DNA of 7,946 nucleotides, taken from contig DAOVHT010000045.1 in assembly GCA_030671745.1 (NCBI GenBank), forward strand, positions 1-7,946, read 5' to 3'. Of the stretch, positions 1 through 6,110 are shown piece by piece (the stretch's first letter is position 1; every line of letters begins with the position of its first letter). The translations under genes and the position numbers were made by a program. This DNA comes from Candidatus Nanohaloarchaea archaeon (lineage in GTDB: Archaea; EX4484-52; GLR71). The notes beneath the pieces are model-generated. The model made no database searches. It saw nothing but the letters and a program-made list of their open reading frames with translations, and was not told the DNA's origin.

Positions 1-1874
1 AGAAGCATCAGACACTTTTAGGAGTCACCGGTTCTGGAAAGACATTTACAGTGGCTAATGTTCTCGCTAAACACAGGCGACCTGTGCTTGTCCTGACGCA
101 TAATAAGACTCTTGCTGCGCAACTCTATAATGAGTTCAAGGACTTTTTCCCAGATAATGCGGTTGAATATTTCGTGAGCTACTATGATTATTACCAGCCG
201 GAAAGCTATCTCCCGCAGACTGACACTTACATTGCAAAAGATGCGTCTATAAATGAGGACATAGACAGGCTTAGGCTTTCTGCTACAAGGTCGCTCCTTA
301 CGCGCGATGATGTGATAATTGTAGCAAGTGTGTCTTGCATATACGGTATCGGCACGCCTAAAGATTATAAGGCGATGTCTCTTTCAGTCAGTAAGGGTAT
401 GGGCATAAGTCGTGAAAAGATAATATCAAGTCTTTTAGATATGCAGTATGAACGAAATGATACTGATATTCAGAGAGGCAGGTTCAGGGTACGTGGTGAT
501 GTCATTGACATTCATCTGAGTTATGAGTCTACAATAATTCGGATTGAACTTTTCGGTGATGTGATAGAATCTATAAAAGAGCTTCATCCTGTGACATTGA
601 AATTGAGGGAGGACATCTCAAGCACATTCTTATTTCCTGCAAAACATTTTGTTGTGCCTGATGCGACCATTAAAAAGGCAGTTAAATCAATACGGCTTGA
701 GCTTAAGGACAGACTGAAATATCTAGTTGAGAACAATAAGCTGGTGGAGGCGCAAAGGCTTGAGCAGAGGACTGAATATGATCTTGAGATGATAAGTGAA
801 ATCGGGTACTGCAACGGTATTGAAAATTATTCCAGGCATTTTGATGGCAGGAAATCCGGGGATGCACCGTCAACACTTCTTGATTTTTTTCCTAAAGATT
901 TCTTGATAGTGATTGATGAGTCTCATGTTACGATTCCGCAGCTTAATGGTATGTATGCGGGGGATCATTCACGGAAAGGAAATCTTATAGATTACGGTTT
1001 CAGGTTACCGTCTGCTTTCGATAACAGACCTCTCAAGTTTGATGAGTTCAAGAGAGCTATACACAATATCATTTATCTTTCTGCCACGCCGCAGGATTAT
1101 GAGGTTGATGTCAGTGGTGGTGCGGTCGAGCAGATAATAAGACCTACCGGGCTTTTAGATCCTGTGATTGAGGTTCGGGGTTCTAAAGGGCAGGTTGAAG
1201 ATATGATGCTTGAGGTCAAGAGACAGAACGGGCTTGGTCTCAGGACGCTTGTTACAACACTCACTAAAAAACAGGCGGAACAGCTCTCTGAATTTATGGC
1301 GCTTAAAGGGATAAAAGTCAGGTATATGCATTCTGATATCAAGACTCTTGAAAGGACTGATATAATACGTGATCTGCGACTCGGTAAGTTTGACTGTCTT
1401 GTCGGTGTCAATCTTTTAAGGGAAGGTCTTGATATTCCTGAGGTCGGGCTGGTTGCTATATTTGATGCTGATAGGGAAGGTTTCTTGAGGCATTCAAGGT
1501 CGCTCATCCAGACGATAGGTCGGGCATCAAGGAACAGTGAGGGCAGAGTCATATTGTATGCGGACAGGATCAGTGATTCTATGAGGTATGCTATGGATGA
1601 GACTGAAAGACGAAGAAAGATTCAGGATAAGTATAATCAGGTTCATAAGATAACTCCAAAGACAATAGTCAAAGATATACACGACAGGATTCTTCCTAAG
1701 GATGAACTTTCAAACATAAAGGCTATAAAGAAGATAGACCGCCTTAAGATGTCTGATTCTGAAATAGAGACACTTATCATCGAGCTTGAACTTCTGATGA
1801 ATGAGGCGGCTGAAATGCTTGAATTTGAGAAGGCTGCATTGTTGAGGGATAAGATCAGTAATCTGAAGAATTGA
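1..1874 (+). CDS. uvrB: UvrABC excinuclease subunit B, 5'-truncated by window edge
   Basis: UvrB is the damage-verifying helicase-like subunit of bacterial-type nucleotide excision repair; it is loaded by UvrA and recruits UvrC. The reading frame is open from base 3, so the start lies upstream; 623 codons are visible. Walker A GVTGSGKT is at 21-44, the beta-hairpin region with YYDYYQPE starts at 180, the Walker B equivalent DESH is at 915-926, motif III is SATP, and motif VI is QTIGRASRN near the C-terminus. The last 35 residues form the UVR motif that contacts UvrC (EIETLIIELELLMNEAAEML onward). Compared with the 673-residue E. coli protein, Walker A and DESH offsets both imply about 32 missing N-terminal residues. 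Leucine is mostly CTT/CTC, with few TTA. It converges on the - strand glycosylase, leaving 3 bp between stop codons. UvrB is sporadic in archaea and usually explained by ancient transfer from bacteria. Identity is secure. Confidence 0.97.
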   Translation, partial: KHQTLLGVTGSGKTFTVANVLAKHRRPVLVLTHNKTLAAQLYNEFKDFFPDNAVEYFVSYYDYYQPESYLPQTDTYIAKDASINEDIDRLRLSATRSLLTRDDVIIVASVSCIYGIGTPKDYKAMSLSVSKGMGISREKIISSLLDMQYERNDTDIQRGRFRVRGDVIDIHLSYESTIIRIELFGDVIESIKELHPVTLKLREDISSTFLFPAKHFVVPDATIKKAVKSIRLELKDRLKYLVENNKLVEAQRLEQRTEYDLEMISEIGYCNGIENYSRHFDGRKSGDAPSTLLDFFPKDFLIVIDESHVTIPQLNGMYAGDHSRKGNLIDYGFRLPSAFDNRPLKFDEFKRAIHNIIYLSATPQDYEVDVSGGAVEQIIRPTGLLDPVIEVRGSKGQVEDMMLEVKRQNGLGLRTLVTTLTKKQAEQLSEFMALKGIKVRYMHSDIKTLERTDIIRDLRLGKFDCLVGVNLLREGLDIPEVGLVAIFDADREGFLRHSRSLIQTIGRASRNSEGRVILYADRISDSMRYAMDETERRRKIQDKYNQVHKITPKTIVKDIHDRILPKDELSNIKAIKKIDRLKMSDSEIETLIIELELLMNEAAEMLEFEKAALLRDKISNLKN

Positions 1875-1877
1875 TTG

Positions 1878-2540
1878 TTATTTGAATATCTCTCCGGTCT
1901 CATTTGACCAGAAGAGAAGATCTAGGGCATCCATCGGTATCTTTGTGTCTTTTGAGAATGTTCGTGTTATTTTTTCTATCTCTATGTATCTTTTAGGTGT
2001 AATTGTGGCTGGGATCTCTGTTATTAGTTCGTATTTTTTGAGGTTTTTTAGTATGTGCCTGTCAAGAATTGCTATGTCGTCTCCTTTTCCTATGTTTCTC
2101 AAGAAATGACTTGCCTCTTTCATGCCCATGCCTTTTATGTTCTCAGTAAGATAATATCTCAGTTCAGGTACGTTGTCTTTGAATCGGTCTATCTCTTTCT
2201 TTATCGATATCTTTTCTGTGTCTTTATCTGTGAATAAGTCTCTTGCAAGTATGATATATTTTGCTTTGTTGTTTCGGAATCTTATCTGTCTTATATTGTC
2301 TGTAATCTCTTCTTCTGTTGCTGTGAAAAGTTGATTGTTATTGTAGATATTTTCTATTGCTTTATCGCATGTTCTTGCTTTTGATTGCGGTGTCAGCAGG
2401 CAGAAACAGAGCTCTTTGAATATGTAGTTGTCGGATCTGTTGTAGACTGATCTGAAATAGTTTAGGCGTCGGTCAATATCTTCTTTTTTATCTAGGTATG
2501 ATTGTTTCAATTGATCTATAGAATCCGAATCTTGATACAT
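1878..2540 (-). CDS. ogg: N-glycosylase/DNA lyase, archaeal Ogg2-type 8-oxoguanine DNA glycosylase
   Basis: Bifunctional base-excision-repair enzyme that removes 8-oxoguanine and nicks the abasic site. The 220-residue protein has the HhH-GPD core: the hairpin segment KGMGMKEASHFLRNIG (residues 136-151) with candidate Schiff-base lysine Lys141, followed by AILDRHIL with the catalytic Asp160. These correspond to Lys129 and Asp147 of Methanocaldococcus Ogg. The chain ends in FWSNETGEIFK; a C-terminal lysine, here Lys220, is characteristic of Ogg2, where it contacts the oxidised base. An N-terminal helical part (residues 1-60) precedes the core and length is normal. The ATG at 2540 has no Shine-Dalgarno; a T/A-rich element about 26 bp upstream suggests a leaderless message. 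The histone-fold gene lies upstream on the same strand, separated by a terminator-like stretch, so co-transcription is doubtful. Confidence 0.93.
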   Translation of the reverse strand: MYQDSDSIDQLKQSYLDKKEDIDRRLNYFRSVYNRSDNYIFKELCFCLLTPQSKARTCDKAIENIYNNNQLFTATEEEITDNIRQIRFRNNKAKYIILARDLFTDKDTEKISIKKEIDRFKDNVPELRYYLTENIKGMGMKEASHFLRNIGKGDDIAILDRHILKNLKKYELITEIPATITPKRYIEIEKITRTFSKDTKIPMDALDLLFWSNETGEIFK

Positions 2541-2560
2541 GTTATTTATTGATATATTAA

Positions 2561-2570
2561 AAATAAAAAA
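2561..2570 (-). promoter_or_regulatory. Possible TATA box of the ogg gene
   Basis: On the - strand the stretch reads TTTTTTATTT and is centred about 25 bp before the glycosylase ATG, matching the spacing of other promoters here. It overlaps T-runs that also look like the terminator of the upstream histone-fold gene, so the assignment is weak. Confidence 0.35.
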
Positions 2571-2605
2571 GTAAAGTAAAAAATAGGTAAAAAAAGAGAT
2601 TTTAC
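2562..2605 (-). terminator. Terminator after the histone-fold gene
   Basis: Directly after the stop codon the - strand can form a short hairpin, GTAAAA (2605-2600) pairing with TTTTAC (2592-2587). Several T-runs follow (TTTTTTT, TTTTTT, TTTTTT, TTTTT) down to about 2562. Archaeal termination depends mainly on such U-rich tracts, so this probably ends the histone-fold transcript before the glycosylase gene. Confidence 0.55.
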
Positions 2606-2776
2606 TTAAATGTCTCTTGCTTTAACAGTTTTTCTTCCGTTAGCTTCAGCTCTTTTTGCAGCTTTTGTTATAACTTCTTTAACTGCGTCAGATATTACTT
2701 GGTCTGCTTCGCTTGATATGCTGACATCAAGTTCTTTAGCCAGTTCTCTTATTTTGCTTTTTACTATATAACTCAT
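2606..2776 (-). CDS. Small histone-fold protein (56 aa, DUF1931-like)
   Basis: A 56-residue reading frame, MSYIVKSKIRELAKELDVSI at the start and ANGRKTVKARDI at the end. The C-terminal GRKTVKARDI matches the loop-2 signature of archaeal histones (AGRKTIKAEDI in HMf-type proteins), and the helix before it (AVKEVITKAAKRAEA) is like the histone alpha-2 helix. The short form, ending at the motif with no third helix, and the start VKSKIRELA resemble the small DUF1931-type histone-fold proteins of archaea. Histone-fold proteins dimerise; whether this one wraps DNA or has another partner cannot be told. The ATG at 2776 is supported by GGTGA five bases upstream (2782-2786). A TATA-like box lies at about 2846-2856. 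Short-peptide filters would easily miss the gene. Confidence 0.85.
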   Translation of the reverse strand: MSYIVKSKIRELAKELDVSISSEADQVISDAVKEVITKAAKRAEANGRKTVKARDI

Positions 2777-2781
2777 TTATT

Positions 2782-2786
2782 TCACC
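2782..2786 (-). promoter_or_regulatory. Shine-Dalgarno site of the histone-fold gene
   Basis: GGTGA on the - strand, five bases before ATG at 2776, is complementary to the archaeal 16S rRNA 3' end. It fixes the start and shows that this gene has a 5' leader, unlike several neighbours. Confidence 0.75.
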
Positions 2787-2819
2787 ATTTATATTTGATC
2801 TGTTGATATTTTAAGAATC

Positions 2820-2836
2820 AAATATCTTTGATATTT
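2820..2836. repeat. Inverted repeat AAATATC-TTT-GATATTT before the histone-fold gene
   Basis: Perfect 7-bp arms (2820-2826 and 2830-2836) around a 3-bp spacer, with a third copy of GATATTT at 2805-2811. With the TATA-like box at 2846-2856, the predicted transcription start falls on or close to the repeat. It could be an operator or an AT-rich hairpin in the leader. In such AT-rich DNA it may also be chance. Confidence 0.4.
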
Positions 2837-2845
2837 ACATAAAAA

Positions 2846-2856
2846 GTTATAAAGTT
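2846..2856 (-). promoter_or_regulatory. Probable TATA box of the histone-fold gene
   Basis: The - strand reads ACTTTATAACT, containing TTTATAA, within a tandem ATAACTTT duplication (about 2844-2858). A start site about 25 bp downstream would give a leader of roughly 45-50 nt carrying the GGTGA site. Confidence 0.5.
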
Positions 2857-3057
2857 ATGGGTCTTTTTGGGTGCTTGTTATTGAAAAGTAATTATTTTTG
2901 TAATTGTATTTGTTATTCATTATGGTTTTTGTAAGTTTTTTATATATGCATTTATTGGGGTAAATAGTAGGGTATATTATCATTTTTCATATTTTTTTAG
3001 AAATGACCTGTTTTTTGATTCAATATAATCGTTTTTTGTTATGTCAATATTTTTTAT
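2857..3057. other. AT-rich intergenic stretch without a recognisable gene
   Basis: About 200 bp, T-rich on the + strand, between the hydrolase stop and the histone-fold promoter. It holds T-runs (for example at 2992-2999), TATA-like TTTTTTATATATG near 2937-2949, and only very short frames of about 12-22 codons without ribosome-binding sites. On the - strand there is no convincing U-tract behind the hydrolase gene, so its transcript may run on toward the histone-fold gene. I see no tRNA, C/D-box RNA or origin motif. Confidence 0.5.
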
Positions 3058-3831
3058 TCAGAATTCAAAGATTTCAAAATCTTTTGCAGCGCGAACCTTT
3101 ATTCCTGTCTGCTCTTCAAGCCATCTGGCTTCTGTCTCAGGTCCAATTGCGAGTATTGTCGGGGCAAAGTGCTGGAGTATGACAAGTTCTGGGTTGATTT
3201 TGTTCAGAAGTTTCAGTGTGCCGTAGGTGTCCATGTGATAGTTAATTCTCTTGTCAGCATCTGTTCTTTCTTTTGGGAATATGTTGTTTACGATGAGGAT
3301 GTCTGAATCTTTGTGGTAATCTTCCAATCCTTCAAAATAGCAGCTGTCTCCTATATATGATACTGTCTTTTCGCCTTTAATTGTGAAACCTATGCCTTTA
3401 GGGTCGCTGTGCTGGGTCTTTGTTGCAGTTATATGTACTGGACCTATATCTGTTTTATCGTTATCATCCATTGTTATTATCTGTCTGACATGGTTCTTAT
3501 GGTAGTCAAGCACTATCTTTTCAATATCTTCAAATCCGTCTATTGCACTTATGCTTCCGATCAGTGTGCCTTTTATGTTCTTTCCGCCTTCACTCCAGGC
3601 GTCAATCATTGTGTTTATGTCATTTGCATGGTCCTGGTGCACATGCGATAATAGTATGGCGTCAAGGGTTTCAATTGGGATGTTGTTTTGTCTTGAATGG
3701 ACGAGTGCGCCTGGGCCTGGGTCAAGGTATAGTCTTTTGCCTGAGATCTCTATGTAGATGCCGCCTGTTGCGCGCAATTGTTTTGAGACGCAGGTCCTGC
3801 CACCACCGGTCCCTAGGAATTGTATCTTGAT
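3058..3831 (-). CDS. Metallo-beta-lactamase-fold hydrolase, probable non-AUG start
   Basis: Two-metal hydrolase of the metallo-beta-lactamase superfamily, about 257 residues when read from the ATC at 3831. Visible elements: N-terminal strand and glycine loop IKIQFLGTGGGR (residues 1-12), DPGPG (37-41), metal motif HVHQDH (63-68), His141 in TQHSD, Asp162 in YIGDSCYF, and His221 in LQHFAP. This is the full ligand set, so the enzyme is probably active. It resembles RNase Z/PhnP-like branches in fold order, but DPGPG is unlike the usual RNase Z motif and the substrate is unknown. The frame has no ATG, GTG or TTG between its upstream TGA (3859-3861) and a TTG at 3777, which would delete the conserved strand and GTGGG loop. 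GGTGAT (3835-3840) lies just before ATC (3831) and ATA (3825). It follows the GINS gene by 14 bp, so the two form an operon. Family is certain; the start is not. Confidence 0.85.
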   Translation of the reverse strand: MKIQFLGTGGGRTCVSKQLRATGGIYIEISGKRLYLDPGPGALVHSRQNNIPIETLDAILLSHVHQDHANDINTMIDAWSEGGKNIKGTLIGSISAIDGFEDIEKIVLDYHKNHVRQIITMDDNDKTDIGPVHITATKTQHSDPKGIGFTIKGEKTVSYIGDSCYFEGLEDYHKDSDILIVNNIFPKERTDADKRINYHMDTYGTLKLLNKINPELVILQHFAPTILAIGPETEARWLEEQTGIKVRAAKDFEIFEF

Positions 3832-3834
3832 AGT

Positions 3835-3840
3835 ATCACC
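3835..3840 (-). promoter_or_regulatory. Shine-Dalgarno site of the hydrolase gene
   Basis: GGTGAT on the - strand lies in the 14-bp gap between the GINS stop and the hydrolase. It is 3 bases before ATC (3831) and 9 before ATA (3825), the only plausible initiators in frame here. The GTG inside the site is out of frame and hits TAG after eight codons. Confidence 0.6.
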
Positions 3841-3845
3841 AGTTC

Positions 3846-4508
3846 TTATTGATCCTGTTCAGCTTTTTTTATCTTTATCAGAAGTGTGGCAGCTGTCGTC
3901 GGGATGTCTACAATGTCGTCTTTTTTGAACGGACCGTAACTCTTGCCGTCTGCTGCCATAAATTGCGGTACATTGTCTAATATTGTAATCTTTATAGTAT
4001 CTGTGTCTTGTTGTTGTTTGTCATCGTTTTTATCTGTATCCTTATTGCTGTCGTCTGTGTCTATGTTTTCTTTTTTTGGTTGCTGTTCGGTTGTGTTGTC
4101 TTTTATTGTTTCTTTTTTTTCAGTTGTATTATTTTCGTCATGATCATCATAGAATATGAATTCCAAAGTGCTCCTGTATTTTTTTACACCTGTTGTTATC
4201 TTTTCAAAAAGTTCTTTCTCTTCAGGAAGTATGTTTTGGGGCAGGATGTTTCCTCGCGCGTTCAGCATTGCAAGGTTTATCACTTTTCTCTCTCGTCTGT
4301 TGAGGATGTCTTTTATTATTATCTTTGTGTGGTCAAGGTCTCGTTTTGATGCGAAATCTGCGTTATCTTTAAGGTCAAGGCCCATCTTTTTTTCCATGTA
4401 ACTTGCGACCTGCTTATAGAAGTCTGTGTCGAGCTTTTCAAGTTCTTTCGTTGTTCTTTCTTGTTTTTGAAGTTCTCTTAAGAATCTGAATGTCAGGATG
4501 TTTGCCAT
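3846..4508 (-). CDS. Archaeal GINS subunit, Gins51-type (A domain then B domain)
   Basis: GINS joins MCM and GAN/RecJ-like nuclease in the archaeal CMG-like replicative helicase. The 220-residue protein has a helical A domain (about residues 1-120) with the conserved stretch RRERKVINLAMLNARGNILP (71-90) and PEEKELFEKI after it, and a small beta-rich B domain at the C-terminus (about 172-215; PQFMAADGKSYGPFKKDDIV at 181-200, then LIKIKKAE). The A-B order is that of the Gins51/Sld5-Psf1 side of the family; Gins23 has the reverse. Between them lies a low-complexity linker (about 121-170) rich in Asp, Glu, Asn, Thr, Lys and Gln, presumably disordered. The ATG at 4508 has a TATA-like element about 26 bp upstream and no Shine-Dalgarno, so a leaderless start is likely. 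The hydrolase follows in the same operon. Confidence 0.88.
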   Translation of the reverse strand: MANILTFRFLRELQKQERTTKELEKLDTDFYKQVASYMEKKMGLDLKDNADFASKRDLDHTKIIIKDILNRRERKVINLAMLNARGNILPQNILPEEKELFEKITTGVKKYRSTLEFIFYDDHDENNTTEKKETIKDNTTEQQPKKENIDTDDSNKDTDKNDDKQQQDTDTIKITILDNVPQFMAADGKSYGPFKKDDIVDIPTTAATLLIKIKKAEQDQ

Positions 4509-4526
4509 GCATCTGATTTTGGTATC

Positions 4527-4538
4527 TATATTAATAAA
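4527..4538 (-). promoter_or_regulatory. TATA box of the GINS-hydrolase operon
   Basis: The - strand reads TTTATTAATATA, centred about 23-27 bp before the GINS ATG, which puts the transcription start at or next to the start codon. Confidence 0.6.
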
Positions 4539-4600
4539 TGTGATGTTTGGTAGATGCAGAGTGTATAACCGAAATCAATATATAGGGGGTCATTATCAAT

Positions 4601-4612
4601 TTTATAATATAT
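4601..4612 (+). promoter_or_regulatory. TATA box of the uncharacterised + strand gene
   Basis: TTTATAATATAT lies about 26-29 bp before the GTG at 4634. This fits a leaderless message starting there and argues against the upstream TTG at 4619, which is only about 14 bp from the box. Confidence 0.6.
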
Positions 4613-4633
4613 ATTGGTTTGTATTTATATTTG

Positions 4634-5059
4634 GTGGTAAAAATTAATGAAATAAATAGTGATGTGAGTGGGGTTATTTCTTATAAGGCAAAATTAGAAG
4701 AGCAGTTAAAAGATTTGGGAAAATGTGATTTATCTGAGATATATACTGTAATTGCGGCTAAATTAAATAAGAAGGATGCGATTTATAGGCATTGTAAATG
4801 TGAAGAACTTGGTGATAATTTAGTGGTCACTCTTCAGAATGGGGTGGAGTCTGTATTTACTTTTAGAGGTTATAAAGGATCGGAAGATTTTAAGATGTTA
4901 TATCGTAGAGAAACAGAGAGTGCATTACCTCCAAAACATAAGATTTATGGTATTGTGAATGAGGCTGATTTTTATAAAGGGTATAGTGATTCTGAATTAA
5001 AGGGGCTTCTTGAAGTTGTAACCGGTATTCTTGATGTTGTTCCAACTAAAAATAATTGA
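4634..5059 (+). CDS. Uncharacterised protein (about 141 aa)
   Basis: I do not recognise this protein. The open frame extends up to TTG 4619; GTG 4634 is preferred because the TATA box at 4601-4612 sits the right distance upstream. TTG 4631 and an ATT at 4643 behind GGTGG are alternatives, and no early ATG exists. The product begins VVKINEINSDVSG, continues with a charged, probably helical part (KAKLEEQLKDLG), has a His-Cys-Lys-Cys cluster in YRHCKCEEL, then strands (NLVVTLQNGVESVFTFRGY) and a helix near the end (DSELKGLLEVVTGIL). There is no signal peptide or membrane segment. Leucine codons are mainly TTA (8 of 14), unlike uvrB. It is divergent from GINS and converges on the THUMP gene with 8 bp between stop codons. 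The long intact frame and promoter support a real gene; no function can be given. Confidence 0.72.
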   Translation: MVKINEINSDVSGVISYKAKLEEQLKDLGKCDLSEIYTVIAAKLNKKDAIYRHCKCEELGDNLVVTLQNGVESVFTFRGYKGSEDFKMLYRRETESALPPKHKIYGIVNEADFYKGYSDSELKGLLEVVTGILDVVPTKNN

Positions 5060-5067
5060 TTTTTAAT

Positions 5068-5928
5068 CTAAGATATATTTTTTCTTATCTCTTTTATCTT
5101 GCTGTCATCTATTCCTATCAGTGGGCGCAGTATCGGTAGCTCTATCTTTTTTTCAAGGTCGGTCAGGTCTTTTAGGGTTTCACCTGTGACGAATGCTTTT
5201 GCATTGTGTTTTTCAATCGCTTCCTTTATTGCTTTTGTCCAGTCTTTCTTGAACTCTATAATCTCAAGTTGCGGTGTGGATTGGAGAAGTTTTTTTGCTA
5301 ATTGTGTGTTGTCTGTGATTGCAATGACATCGCATCCTCGTTTCATTATGAGGTATGCAGCTATTACGTCGTCTTCATTCTCTATCAGTGCGGCAACTGT
5401 TCCTTCAACTCCTACGGGCAAGCCTCCTGCGCACTGGTATGTGTCTGCGAAGATGTAGGCTGAACTGTTTCTTACTTCAACATTTAATGAAATTTCTGGT
5501 TTTGATAGGTTTACAGGATTATCATGTTTTGAGCCGACTGCAAAGCCCCACCTAGATTCCATCTCTTTGCTTGTTATGTCGTGTGTGCCCACCCTTTTTA
5601 CTTTGACCGCCCATGTCTTTGTGTTGCCTTTAAGTCTTTTTTCGGCGAGTTTAAGGAGTTCTTTTTCAATAGTTTCAAGGTCCATCTCGGTTTTCAGTAC
5701 GGGTGAAATTGATATCAGGCCCGGGGTTCGTATCAGGATTTCCATTACTTTTTCTGGGTCTTCGGTCTTTACGAATGCGCGGTTTCTCTTGCGCATTATC
5801 TTGAAGTCTACCTGTTCTCTTGTCATAGTCTTGTGCATGTTTGAGATTAGTTTGGAATAGAATTTATTCATTACGGGTTTTGACTTGAGCCAGAGTTCGC
5901 CGTAACGGCATAAGATCAGTTGTGCCAT
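5068..5928 (-). CDS. ThiI-like THUMP protein with degenerate PP-loop
   Basis: ThiI uses a THUMP-containing RNA-binding region and an ATP-pyrophosphatase (PP-loop) domain to make 4-thiouridine at tRNA position 8. This 286-residue protein starts with the ferredoxin-like segment RYGELWLKSK (8-17), continues with a THUMP domain (about 60-165; KTWAVKVKR, GGLPVGVEG at 168-176), and ends with ThiI-like VTGETLKDL and PILRPLIGIDD. Where ThiI has the ATP-binding SGGxDSP loop, this protein has IENEDDVIAAYLIMKRG (about 182-198): the serine-glycine-glycine-Asp-Ser signature is gone although the following helix is recognisable. The rest of the domain is about 100 residues shorter than in classic ThiI and lacks the segment with its catalytic cysteine. 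It is therefore probably inactive in thiolation and may bind tRNA only or work with a partner. ATG 5928 has a TATA-like box 27 bp upstream. Confidence 0.82.
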   Translation of the reverse strand: MAQLILCRYGELWLKSKPVMNKFYSKLISNMHKTMTREQVDFKIMRKRNRAFVKTEDPEKVMEILIRTPGLISISPVLKTEMDLETIEKELLKLAEKRLKGNTKTWAVKVKRVGTHDITSKEMESRWGFAVGSKHDNPVNLSKPEISLNVEVRNSSAYIFADTYQCAGGLPVGVEGTVAALIENEDDVIAAYLIMKRGCDVIAITDNTQLAKKLLQSTPQLEIIEFKKDWTKAIKEAIEKHNAKAFVTGETLKDLTDLEKKIELPILRPLIGIDDSKIKEIRKNIS

Positions 5929-5950
5929 GGTTATTTTTATTGAAGATAGA

Positions 5951-5960
5951 AATATAAAAG
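5951..5960 (-). promoter_or_regulatory. TATA box of the THUMP gene
   Basis: The - strand reads CTTTTATATT, centred about 27 bp before ATG 5928 with no Shine-Dalgarno between, indicating a leaderless transcript. Confidence 0.65.
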
Positions 5961-6081
5961 GTGTGTAATTGTTTGGGTGGTCTTTGAGGGTTGATGACAG
6001 TTATATTAATTGTGTCCAATAAGTGTGGATCTAACCTGGGTCATAATTGAAAAAAGAGATTGATAACTGATAAAATGTGAA

Positions 6082-6091
6082 TTTTTATAAA
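6082..6091 (+). promoter_or_regulatory. Candidate upstream promoter of the M20 gene
   Basis: TTTTTATAAA is a near-consensus archaeal TATA box. It would start transcription near 6110-6115 and give a leader of about 55 nt. Competing boxes closer to the gene (ATTATAGT at 6127-6134 for GTG 6156, TTTAGATA at 6134-6141 for ATG 6168) would give leaderless messages. The sequence does not decide between them. Confidence 0.4.
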
Positions 6092-6093
6092 GG

Positions 6094-6110
6094 ATTGATT
6101 GCATATCAAT
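6094..6110. repeat. Inverted repeat ATTGAT-TGCAT-ATCAAT
   Basis: Six-bp arms with a 5-bp spacer lie just after the TATA-like box at 6082-6091 and before its predicted start site, a usual place for an archaeal repressor. Short and AT-rich, so chance is possible. Confidence 0.35.

Noticed and set aside
1097..1552. Long - strand open frame (151 codons) inside uvrB
   Set aside because: It is antisense to conserved helicase motifs of uvrB, and its serine/leucine-rich product is typical of a shadow frame.
2880..3010. Short frames of about 12-22 codons in the AT-rich gap
   Set aside because: No ribosome-binding site, no promoter at fitting distance, and composition typical of AT-rich non-coding DNA.
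3943..4349. + strand frames opposite the GINS gene encoding very hydrophobic, membrane-like peptides
   Set aside because: They are the complement of the Asp/Asn/Lys-rich linker; T-rich codons give apparent membrane helices by composition only.
4619..4633. TTG at 4619 as start of the uncharacterised gene
   Set aside because: It is only about 14 bp from the TATA-like box and would lie upstream of the predicted transcription start.
5068..5928. Calling the THUMP gene an active tRNA sulfurtransferase (thiI)
   Set aside because: The SGGxDS loop and catalytic-cysteine segment are missing, so the name would imply an activity that the sequence does not support.
5985..6075. C/D-box-like sRNA: TTGATGA near 5991 and ACTGA near 6066
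   Set aside because: The C box lacks the purine at its first position, spacing is about 70 nt, and there are no convincing internal D'/C' boxes.
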